From: Clavulina sp. PMI_390
Lineage: Eukaryota > Basidiomycota > Agaricomycetes > Cantharellales > Hydnaceae
Assembly (NCBI GenBank): GCA_015039315.1
Contig: WIDE01000007.1
Coordinates: 171,062-235,061, forward strand
Length of the DNA stretch: 64,000 nucleotides
Direction: 5' to 3'
The notes below the pieces were generated by a model. The model was given only the letters and a program-made list of their open reading frames with translations. It searched no databases and was not told the origin of the DNA. Positions 43,971 to 54,909 of the stretch are shown in pieces (the first letter of the stretch is position 1; each line of letters starts with the position of its first letter). Made by a program: the position numbers and the translations under genes.

Positions 43971-45644
43971 ATGGACTATCCTTACGAACATGACTATGGT
44001 GTAGCGCGCAACCAGAGGCTTGCGGTCCCGCGTCCCTCTATCGTTACCTCCCGCACCAACTACTCGAGCATCTCAGATGGCCTTGATGCTAAAGTCGTCG
44101 TTATGGGAAACTCTGGTATGCCCCCCTTTTCTCTCTCTCTTCTCCTGTGGCCACGAGTTTCAAAAAAATTCATGGCTCGTTTCCTCAACACGTTCGTCAC
44201 AACCGCCGCTGGCCCAATTTTCGGACGTTTTATCTGTTTTACCTCGTTCATCTTCTGGAAACTCCTCACTAAACTTCCCTGCTTCATTTCATTGATCTAG
44301 CTGTCGGCAAGACGTCACTTGTCCAGCGCTTTACAGAAAACAAATTCTCCCTCGGCTCCACCATGTCGACCACTGGTGCCTTCTTTGTTACCAAGAAGGT
44401 GATTGTAGATGGTCTCAAGGTGCGATTGCAGTTGTGGGATACTGCAGGCCAGGAACGGTTTCGGTCCATGGTGCGTTTCTACAGCTTCATCGCAACGCCT
44501 CCTATTTTCATCTAACACGCGCTCCATCCTTTATGCCCACCCGCCCCACATTCTCTGCAACCGCTAGGCGCCTATGTATTACCGTGGAGCAAATGCTGCT
44601 ATTTTATGCTATGATATTACCGACGCCTCCTCATTCGACGACGTCCGCAAATGGCTGGACGAGCTGAAGCACTATCAGCGGCCAGGGTCAGCTCACAGCG
44701 GAGATGAGGATGAACAGCCGCCGCTTTTAATCTATGTCGTTGGCGCCAAGGCTGATCTGAGTAGCACGAAGCGTGCTATCTCGCTCGTTCAAGCCAGGCG
44801 GCTGCTGCATACTTGGTATCCTGGTGAATCGAACACTCGCCCTTCCACTCCACCTCCCGCACCCTCATCTAAGCTCTCCACAATCACCACTGCGAGCGGC
44901 TTCTCCTACATACGCCCCCGATTCACGTCGCTTACCACCTCCCTATCTGTTCCGGTTCCGGTCCCCGCTGTTGCTTCTTCTTCCTCATCACGTTCCTCGC
45001 CCCCTACGCCGCCACGCCATGGCCCTCCACCACCCCCTCTGACGCGCACGCGGGCATCTAACTCGTCGCCCCCTCAATCGTCCTCTGCATCTTCTCGCTC
45101 CGCAGCTCTCTCACGGACTAAATCCGCAAGGGTGGTACCTGTCGGAACTCCACTTTTCGGGGAGGATCGCACGAGGCGGCGCCCAGGTATGAGTGCCGGA
45201 GCGCGTGAGCGCCGCTGGAGCGATGCCATGATGTGGGATGACGCGATGCGAGAAGAAAGCACGTCAGGCGCGGCCGATGATGGGCTCTACGGTGGAACGC
45301 AGGTGACGGACAATACGTCCGAAGGAGGCGATGAGCAGTACAGTGCTGCTGAACTTGATGAGGAATGGCCACTCGAAAAAGGCATGGCACTCTTCGAGGT
45401 TTCGGCGAGGGATGGGACTGGTATCCAGGAGCTGTTCGATGATCTCCTTGCAAACATCATTGAGCGCAAGGAGACTATCCAGCGAGAGCGGGCCCTCAGG
45501 GAGAGGAACAGTGTCTTGCTGGATTCGACCCCTGGCTCCGCTCTTAGTCTCAAGAGTGGCAGCCCTGCAAATGGTACATCCAAATCTGATTTGGGTGGAG
45601 CAAGCAGCACTGGCAGAAGCGGGTGGAGCTGTTGTGCGTCATGA
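43971..45644 (+). CDS. Rab-family small GTPase with a ~190-residue insertion
   Basis: Predicted exons 43971-44115, 44301-44470 and 44568-45644 give 463 residues, more than twice the normal Rab length. The N-terminal extension is followed by VVVMGNSAVGKTS (G1), the switch I region STTGAFF, WDTAGQERF (G3), then APMYYRGANAAILCYDITDA. The G4 motif, normally NKxD, reads VGAKAD, so Asn is replaced by Ala. A disordered Ser/Pro/Thr/Arg-rich stretch of about 190 residues separates it from G5 (EVSARDGTGI). The tail ends GWSCCAS, a CCxx-type prenylation signal. Switch I and G3 differ from canonical Rabs and recall the Rab24 branch. It should act in membrane traffic; the exact Rab class is not certain. 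Confidence 0.85.
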
Positions 45645-47959
45645 TCATTGCTGGCTTTCGGTCTCGGTCCTGCCATCGCTACTACGCGACCTTTCGTTCT
45701 CCTTCCATTCTCTTCCCTCCCCACCGCGTATCCACCTCTCTACCTACTCACCACCATCATCACTGAACCCCCTGATCTTCCCCTGCTTCCCCAACAAGAT
45801 TTTCACAGTTGACTTTTTGCATCGCAATGTCACACAGATGTGATCTGCAAGGATTCGAAGGCTTCCGGGTCGCTCCTTCCCCATTCACAACGAGATTATT
45901 CCATCCCCCCTCATGACACTCCCCCACCGCGCTTCCCCCTCTTGTTTGTTCTATCCAGATACATCGTCCTCCGGTCACTCACCACGCACATCTCCCTCCC
46001 GCTCTCCAAACCTATATGATGGTTACCCGTCGCGCCTTGCTTGATCGACCACAGGGTCGGCCTGTGTATCATTGACAGAAGGAAGACCGTTCATATCACC
46101 GATATTGCGCGTTATCGCTGTTATCTCTTTTGGAGTCAAGAGGATCTGTCGGAATCCCCCACCGTTCGGGTTCTTCCATCCTATCCCTTTTGTTCCTTTG
46201 CTCTGGGATTCCGACGCGGTCGGCTTGGTTATAACTTTGGCGATGTGGGTGATCGTTCGTCGACCCTTTCCTTCTCTTTATCCCTTCCCGATCTTGCGCG
46301 GGAGCGTACTTCGCTCTCTCTCAATTTTGCTCCACTTATCCGAGGCTGTCAATAATATGGCCATTTACAGTTGCGGATCGTGCTGGTTTTGTCCTGGATC
46401 GAGGAACATCCCCCTCGGGCTAAAGGCGAGCTACACATCGATGGAAATACAAGATCGAAGCTCTTCCCTCCGGCGTTCTAGCTGTGTTACATTGCAAGTG
46501 CGCGCGGCCTTCTGACTCGAGTGCGCGTTCAAACGAAGCGGTGCAAAATGTCGGCACGATTGATTGATATCGATGGGTGGATCTAATCGATCGAAGCGCT
46601 CTGTACCCTCCCGTGCTCAATTCCTCCGCTCATCTCCCATACATCCTGCCGAGTTCAGGGCACTCTATTCTCATCTTGTGTTACTGCGGCCTTCCTTCTG
46701 TCCTCCTGCTCGCCTTTTCCGGGCCACTTCTGCTAGGCAGCTGTCCCCGCTTCCTCCCGTGGCTTGACACCGTGCGCCTCGCAGCCCACGTGTCTCTCCG
46801 TCTATTCCTCTTTCTCCCTCCTCTCCCTCTCCCCTTTCTCATTTTTGTGCTTTCTCGTCCTTTGTTGCTTCAACACCGTCGCTGTCCCCCCCAAATCACT
46901 GTGATTGCTACTCCCTCCCTCTCTTTGGGCTGCCTTCTTGTCGCGCTTGTAATTCTCTCGCGAATCATGTACCAGTACGCGCGCTGTGAATACTTCTCCA
47001 TCACTGCACAACCTCCCTGATCTCCGGCCTCTATCCCACTCTTCATTGACCTTCTCATATTCCTTTTTCTTTCACTGTTCATGGATTCCCCAATCTTCAT
47101 CATTCATCCCCCTGCTGTTCCCTTCGCTTCATCAGACCTCATTCTTATTTATGCTCTCCTCGTATTACCGTCTGGTGGTTCTTTTTTCTATCATCTCTTT
47201 TCCTCTCTAATCTTGACCCCCTCTAGTCTCACTCTTCGCATATTCTTGGCATATTCAGAGACAGCTCAGCTCCCTCTCCCTCTCTTGAATCATCATTGAT
47301 TTCTTTGCTCCCCGGAAACTTGAGTGATCTCCACCCATCTTGAGTAAACTTGTTCGAGCCAATGGCGACATCCTTATCTACGGATGCGGGGGAGAAAAAC
47401 GGTTGACCCGTGACGAGCTGCCATGCTTGGCGCCCAGGGACAGAAGCTATCCAGCATCAACTGATGATATGAGCCGCTGTTAGGTATAGATGGAGAACAT
47501 CCCCAGCTTGTTCGTTCCAGAAGTATTTGAGTGATGGGGCCGCTTGATTGCATGAGACGACTTGTGGGGGGCGGTGTGGAGGTGAGGTAAAAAGTCGTTT
47601 GTCAACTTTCGGAACCGATGGCGCTTATCACAGGAGAAGACCATAACATAAGCAATTTTGATGATGACATAAACAAGGGTGAGCTCCAATGGGCTTGGCG
47701 CCTGGGCAGGCGGGGTACCAAGTTCGCCGACGTCAAAGTTATTCTTGGGTGAACAGAAGACGGCCAAGGAATCGCAGACGTCAACTTTGGCGAGTTTTTT
47801 TTGCTGTGAGAGAAAGGCGAGCAACAGTAGTAGGGAAATCTCCATTGATTCGGGGTGTGTGCGTGCGGGCCGTGTTTGGCGCACATGTAAACTGATTTGA
47901 ATTCTGCGTTGCTCCTGTTTTCCACCTCTCCCTTTCGTCCTCACTTTTACCTCACCGCC
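45645..47959. other. Long intergenic region with a pyrimidine-rich stretch
   Basis: About 2.3 kb without a recognisable gene. From roughly 46570 to 47300 the plus strand is strongly enriched in C and T, which creates long spurious frames of Leu, Ser and Pro. The last ~200 bp should be the promoter of GH79 copy 2. Confidence 0.5.
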
Positions 47960-50774
47960 ATGCGTTGGCCCAGCCTCCTCTCGTCGCTGGCCCTGGCAGC
48001 GACCACGGCACAGGCTGTCACTATCTATACGACTTTTACCACAGACGCTAACGGACAGCAGGTTCAGCCCACGTACACGAACACCGCAACGGGCCCTGCG
48101 TATACTGGCTATGGAGGTTCGTCAAATCCTCGCGAATGAAAAAAGAAGTGCTCGATCCCTGACGTGTCCGCTAGCCTACAATACCACAAAATTGACCGTC
48201 CCGGCCCTACCAAACCCCTTGCCCGGGCTGAATTTTGCTGTTCAGCTCTATGCCGGTCAGAGAATCGTCCCTCGGACCCATACGTCGCGTCCTGATATAA
48301 TGATTTGACTCCTTAGGTGGCATGAATGGCTTAAGTATCCAGCAGAAGGGCAACTTTATGGGTCTCAGCATCGAATTGTCCGTTGCTAACCAGTATCGTA
48401 AGTCCCCCAACTTTTGATTCTACCCTAACACGATCCTATAACTTGTCCCTCCTACTAGTTGGCAGGAATTCTTCTCGTACGTGGAATTTGGTCGCGATCT
48501 TGCATGCCGCGGTCGGTTGACGCCGTTTCAGGCATTAATGTGCCTTTCCTCAACTACTTGGCAACCCTTCGGAGCCGTATGGGCATGTCCCCACTCGTTC
48601 GTGTAGGAGGTAACTCGCAGGAGCATACCGAGCTCTTCTACGAGCCCTTTGACGCACATATGGAGATCACCAACAAGACCCTCAACCAGAATCCAAACTC
48701 GCCGGTACGTAATTCACCCCATTACCTCACCAACTGGAGCAGGTGTCCTTGAACATGATCCCTAATGACACTGTGGTCATCATCATAGACTGTCACCCCC
48801 GAGGTCAATGTCTGGATTGATCTGGTTTATACCCTCCTCAACATCACTCAGTTCACCGGAACCCAATGGTACCTCGGTCTGCCTTATGGCTACCCGTTGA
48901 ATATTTCTGGCATTGTTGAGATGACCTTGGCCTATGAGCAACTGCTTGGGGATAACCTGATTGCTCTGCAGCTAGGTAGGCTCTTATGGTTTCCTCGTCA
49001 CCCTATGCTCGTCTACTGATCGAGCCATCACAGGTAACGAACCTGATCTTTACTGGGTTGGCAACCGTGATCGTCCCGACAACTATCCTGTGTCGGAGTA
49101 TATCCCAGAGTTTGGAACAGTAAGATAACAACTGGTGCGATCTTCCGTCATTGTGCTAATAATAGGCACTTCAATAGGTTATTTCTGCCATGAAATCGGG
49201 AGGTGTTACTCGCCAAGACATTCTGCTCGCTCCCAGTATCTGCTGCAATGTTGACCCTGCTGACAACCCTTGGTCAATTGAGGACGTCCTCAACGGTGGT
49301 CTCCTCACTCAGTACTCCGACAGCGTCGCATATCTTGCCGTGCAACGGTATCCCTATGGTGCGCACCTCGATTACCGATCCTTCTCAGGCATTCATTCAT
49401 TCCCGTTTTTTTTTTCCTAGCCAATTGTGGTGAAGGCTACCAGGTCGACGTCATCTATCCCGGATACTTGATGCACAGCATGTCGGTCAATGCCTTGAGC
49501 AGTGGAGACTATGCATTCGCTGCTGGTATGTAGCCTCATGCTACTCTTATTGTTGATTCTGCGTTAACCATGTATGCTCTTGTAGCTGCTGCTGTCGCTC
49601 AGAATAAGCCTCTAATCATGTTCGAGACCAACACCGCTTCTTGCGGAGGGTTCCCCGGTCTTTCGGACAGCTTTGGTGCCGCTTTGTGGGCTGTTGGTAC
49701 GTAGCACTTATTCCTTTCCTGGCATACGCTCTATCTGACGCACTTATTACAGATTGGACGATGCAGCTTGCTTACAGAAACTTCTCTGGTACGGCAACCG
49801 CTAACTTATTTCTCACTCGGACTAACCCACCTTGACTTTACCTTCAGGCGCGCTATTCCATTTTGGTGGCCAGAACGCTGCCTACAATGGTAATTATAAC
49901 CTCCCCATTACAAAGCCCGCAAGAGAACGGTGCTGATGCGATTTCTCCTCAGCTTTCACACCCCCTCCTTCCAACTGGTCGTCGGTCTACCAATGGACCA
50001 CTGGCCCCGTCTGTGAGTAGTTCTCGCTTCGCCGCTGTCATCCTGGTGCCTAACCCCCGCACAGTCTACAGCATGCTCATGGTGGCAGAGGCCCTTGGAT
50101 CGTCCAACGTTTCCCAAGTTGTCGATCTCCAACTCAACGATAATAACAATTACACGCCTGGCTATGCCATTTACGAGAACGGGCAGCCCGCTCGCGCTCT
50201 CTTGATCAACTTCATGGACGACGGTGGAACTGGTACAGCCGCCTATACTGGCTATGTTCACATCGGTGGAGCTAATGGCCTGGCCGACACGACACCCCAG
50301 ACTGTCACCGTACGGTACCTGGCTGCCCCATCCGTGGTGGAGAAATACAACATCACTTACGGCGGCCAATCAATGGGTGGTGCCATGTTCGAATCCGATG
50401 GGCGAATCCAGGGAACCCAGGTGACCCAAACCGTCCAATGCTCGGCAGACACAGGGTGTGCTATTAGAGTCCCTGCGCCCGGTGCGGCCCTCGTTTTCAT
50501 GTCGCAACAAGCGCAGGATGAGTCCTTCGACTCTGCGCTAGTTGCAACGTACTCGACGTCCTACTACTCTCAAGGTGGTGGCCCCACGGTAGACTCGAAG
50601 GTTTTGGCAACGTCGAATGGGCGAGGCGGGCCGGACGAGAAGCAGCATCCGTTCGGGTCGACGAGCAAGGGTAAAGAAGATACGGCGGAGAGTGCAGCCA
50701 CGAAGTTGGCTGTGTCTTCGTTAGTACTTGCCGTCGTTGCGATGTTTGCTGGCGCCATGTTGGTACGACAGTAA
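47960..50774 (+). CDS. GH79 beta-glucuronidase-like glycoside hydrolase, copy 2
   Basis: Complete multi-exon gene from the ATG at 47960 to the TAA at 50772. A signal peptide (MRWPSLLSSLALAATTAQA) precedes VTIYTTFTTDANG. Core blocks include NVPFLNYLATLRSRMG, RVGGNSQEHTELFYEPF, TQWYLGLPYGYP, and LGNEPDLYW with the acid/base Glu. The nucleophile lies in LIMFETNTASCGG (Glu codon at 49624). A beta-rich C-terminal domain begins near YYSMLMVAEALGSSN. After DEKQHPFGSTSKGKE the protein ends in a hydrophobic helix (LAVSSLVLAVVAMFAGAML) with two residues after it, typical of a GPI-anchor signal or a short membrane anchor. Predicted to cleave glucuronic acid residues from glycans at the cell surface. It is tandem with copy 3. 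Confidence 0.9.
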
Positions 50775-51769
50775 ATGAGGTCTCTCCACGATGGACTATA
50801 TCCCTACCCACCTACGCACACATCATACGTATTCTTAATGAGCAATTCGTTCTATACTATTTACTTTCATTGTAGCAGCGCTATTAATATCTATTGTTCC
50901 AACAATGGGCTTTGCAGAACGGATGATACGAAATGTCAGATATGATTTGGTAGGCTTGGTGGCAGACCAAATGTTCACTTAGAAATCAGGACGGTGTATT
51001 TACATTTCTCTGGCAATAATGAAGAGACTCTGAGGATCGGATTGGTAGTAAGGAGCGGAATCAATCTATATAGTGATACTGTAGCCACAGAAAATCACGC
51101 TTGCATGAGCACACACGCCCCCGTACGTACGTACGTACCGAACGGCTTATTGAAAAGAAATTACTATATATGTTGCCAGATGCAAGTCACTTCTCAAGAC
51201 TGCGGGTGCTGCGCCATACTGCGGACTGCCACAATCACAATACAATAATTTATCAGCCGGTCGAAAATCCTCGGTACCTTGGGATTTAATATCTATCAAC
51301 CTTGTAGGGCCCTGACAAGAAAAAAGCGCCCAGAAGGTTGGCCACCTTTGTGTGCTCTTTTCTATGGTGCATTCAAGTGGAGAGTTCGCGTGTAGCAGTG
51401 TGAAGGATCCATTACTTATTGGTGTGTGGATCCTTTCCATCCAACGTGGTTGGATAGCGTCCGAGAGGGTAGGTTACGTAATCAGATCGTCCGGCTTCGA
51501 AGGCTTGGCAAGCACTGGGCGGACCAACTTCGCCGTCCTCGGGCTATTCCTGGACGACTACAGCCAGCCAAGGAGTAGTGGACGCCGGGCATTCTAAATG
51601 GAATTGGCCATTTGTTGCAAGAGAAAGGCAGCATTATGAGGGGGAGGAGGGAGGCTCCCCTCGGGGAGGCTTTGCTTCAATTCGTACTGGCCGCGGGGAA
51701 TCATTCTGCGTTGCTCCTTTTATAAGCGGAAGGTTTTCGCCTTCCCATCCTTGCTTTCACCTCTTCGCA
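50775..51769. other. Spacer between tandem GH79 genes
   Basis: About 1 kb. It contains a (GTAC)4 run at 51123-51138 and a GC-rich hairpin-like CTCCCCTCGGGGAG near 51655-51668. TTTTATAAG near 51717 could be the TATA box of copy 3, ~50 bp upstream of its ATG. No gene. Confidence 0.45.
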
Positions 51770-54567
51770 ATGCTCTGGAGTAACATTCTTTCGTCGCTAG
51801 CTCTTACAGCGACCACAGCGCGCGCTGTCACAATCTATACTACATTCACTACCGACGCCAACGGACAGCCAGTCCAGCCCAGCTACACCAACACCGCAAC
51901 TGGCCCTGCATACACCGGATATGGAGGTCTGTAGGCCTACTGTCCAAGAAGAAAGGGAATAGCTAATGGCTGAGCTTTCCGCGCGTAGCCTATAATACGA
52001 CGAAATTGACCGTCCCAACCCCGCCCAATCCCCTCCCAGGGTTGAATTTCGCCGTCCAACTCTACGCCGGTAACGAAACACTCCTTCGCTCAGTCCCTCG
52101 CGCCCTCACAAGATAATCTGACCCCCTAGGTGGTATGACGGGTCTGAGCATCCCTCAGAAGGGCAACTTCATGGGACTCAGCATCGAGTTATCTGTCGCT
52201 AACCAGTATCGTAAGCTCGCCGGCCTTCGCTTGTCGCCCAACACTATACAATGGCTTATCTTTTCCATTAGTTGGCAGAAACTCTACTCGTATGTGGTAT
52301 TATACAGCCATCGTGTCGCTCTACCGCAGTCGATTCACCCTGTCTCAGGCCTCAATGTGCCTTTTCTCAACTACCTGGCTACACTTCGGAGCCGAATGGG
52401 GATGTCTCCTCTCGTTCGTGTAGGGGGCAACTCGCAAGAGCACACTGAACTTTTCTACGAGCCCTTCAACAGTCATATGGAAATCACAAACAAAACACTC
52501 AACCAGGATCCGAATTCACCGGTATGTGGTTTTTCCACTGTCGTCCCAGATGCGGCTCGTGGCCTCTAGCATGGTCTCTCGGCTCATTATCACTGTAGAC
52601 GATCACCCCCGAGGTCAATGTTTGGATTGATCTTCTTTATACCCTCCTCAACATTACTCAGTTCACCGGGACTCAGTGGTACCTGGGTTTGCCTTATGGC
52701 TATCCATTAAACGTTTCTGGAATTGTCGAAATGACTTTGGCTTATGAGCAGGCGCTTGGAGATAATTTGATTGCTCTGCAGCTGGGTAAGTTCTACCGTT
52801 ACGTACCTTATGCTTACCCTTTAATCGGTTTACTGCAGGGAACGAACCTGATCTTTACTGGGTTAACAACCGTGATCGGCCCGACAATTATCCAGTGTCG
52901 GAATATATCCCAGAGTTTGGAACAGTACGACACCGTTTTTTACAGTCTGTTGATAACTGCGCTGATAACAAACGATGTTTCCCAGGTGGTCTCTGCCATG
53001 AAGTCAGGAGGTGTGACTCGCCAAGACATCTTGCTCGCCCCTAGTGTCTGCTGCAATGTGGATCCGAAGGATAATCCCTGGTCAATTGAAGACATCCTTA
53101 ATGGTGGTCTCCTTACCGATTACTCCGACAGTGTCGCATACCTTGCTGTCCAACGATATCCTTATCGTACGAGCCTCTCGTTTGCTTTCGGTCCTCAATT
53201 ACTTACTTTCCCGTCCGCCTCCCAGCCAACTGTGGTGAAGGCTATCAGGCTGATGTTATTTTCCCTCAATACTTGATGCACAACATGTCAACTAATAGCT
53301 TGAGCGGGGGGGATTATGCCTTCGCTGCTGGTCTGTGTCCAGTATCACTCTCACCCTCGGTCGGGTGCTGACCAGTTATCTCTTTACAGCTACTGCCGTT
53401 ACCCAGAATAAACCTTTAATCATGTTCGAAACGAACACTGCATCATGTGGAGGTTTTCCGGGTCTTTCCGATAGCTTTGGGGCAGCTTTGTGGTCTGTCG
53501 GTATGTATAACCTATCAGTCTCTGGTATTCGTATTTATTCTGATTGCTGTGATTACAGATTGGACAATGCAGCTCGCTTATCGGAATTTCTCAGGTAAAC
53601 CTGTTGTTGCCTTACGTCCAGCTTCATCTCATCGTTCTCTTCTCTTTAGGCGCTATGTTCCATTTTGGTGGTCAAAACGCTTCTTACAATGGTGATCACA
53701 CCTTCTTCATGGTTCGTTGAAGAAGAAGAATGCTGAGCCCGTTTCCTAGCTTTCACCCCCCCTCCCTCGGACTGGTCATTCGCCTACCAATGGACTACCG
53801 GACCCGTTTGTGGGTATTCAATCACTAGCGGATTGTCTTTAGTCTCTGACTCCCAAGCAGTCTACAGCATGCTGATGGTGGCAGAGGCGCTCGGGTCATC
53901 CAATGTCTCTCAAGTCATCGATCTTCAGCTCAACGATAACAGTCTTTATACACCTGGGTATGCCATTTACGAGAACGGGCAGCCTGCTCGTGTCCTCTTG
54001 ATAAATTTCATAGACGATGGTGGCACTGGCACGGCAGCCTACACTGGCTATATCCATATTGGTGGAACGAGCGGTCTCGCCGACACTACACCAACGACAG
54101 TTACCGTGAGGTACCTCTCATCGCCGAGTGTAACAGAGAAATACAACATCACCTACGGCGGTCAATCGATGGGCGGTGCGATGTTCGAATCTGACGGGCG
54201 AATCCAGGGAGAGCAGCAGACGGAGACTGTCCAATGCTCGGCAGACACAGGTTGCCCCATCCGAGTCCCGGCTCCTGGCGCGGCTCTTGTGTTTATGTCG
54301 CAGCAGGCGCAGGACGAGTCGTATGATTCCGCGCTAGTTGCAACGTACTCGACGTCGTACTTTTCGGAGGGTGGCCCTACAGTGGATTCACAAGTGCTCG
54401 CGACGTCGAATGGGCGTGGCGGACCAGATGAGAAGCAGCATCCACTTGGGTCGACGAGTAAGGGTAAAGCTGATGGCGAAGACAGTGCGGCGACAAAGCT
54501 GGCAGTGTCCTCCTTAATACTTGCATCTGCTGCTATGCTTGCTGGTGCTATGTTGGTGCGACACTAA
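51770..54567 (+). CDS. GH79 beta-glucuronidase-like glycoside hydrolase, copy 3
   Basis: Complete multi-exon gene from the ATG at 51770 to the stop at 54565. It follows copy 2 closely in sequence, length and intron positions: the signal peptide, RVGGNSQEHTELFYEPF, TQWYLGLPYGYP, LGNEPDLYWVNNRD with the acid/base Glu, LIMFETNTASCGG with the nucleophile, YAIYENGQPARVLLINF, and the hydrophobic C-terminus LAVSSLILASAAMLAGAML. The coding identity is high but introns differ freely, so the duplication is not very recent or has been under coding constraint. Together with copy 1 it makes a three-gene GH79 group within 19 kb. Confidence 0.9.
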
Positions 54568-54909
54568 AGGACTGCTTTGTGGTTTTTCCCTACCCATGCA
54601 TTGCACACTAGCATTTCGTTCTAGTGTACTCGCTCTTATTGTAGTGGTAATACCACTATATTTTATCGGACGAAATGACTATAGGAAAGTCGATCAGTTT
54701 CATGTGTCCTCAGCCCCCTGTTCATCGTTCGAGCTGTTAGCGAGCCAGTGTCATGCGATTTGTAACTTGTTCCCACGCGTCTGCCCCAGCCCGAACACTC
54801 GTTGCAGCAGCAATCACCGGACGACGCCTTCCAAGTTCAAGGTCGGGAGCCACGTGTATTTATGAATATACTCTTTCCTGATATCCGAAACCTCAACAGC
54901 GTAGCGTGA
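54568..54909. other. Intergenic region
   Basis: About 340 bp between GH79 copy 3 and the LRR gene. It should hold one 3' UTR and one promoter. Nothing else seen. Confidence 0.4.

Noticed and set aside
46577..47020. Long plus-strand frame rich in Leu, Pro and Ser.
   Set aside because: It follows from the C+T-rich composition; there is no domain, no credible start context and no splice pattern.
51123..51138. (GTAC)4 palindromic run between the GH79 genes.
   Set aside because: Short tetranucleotide repeats are common; nothing else points to a function.
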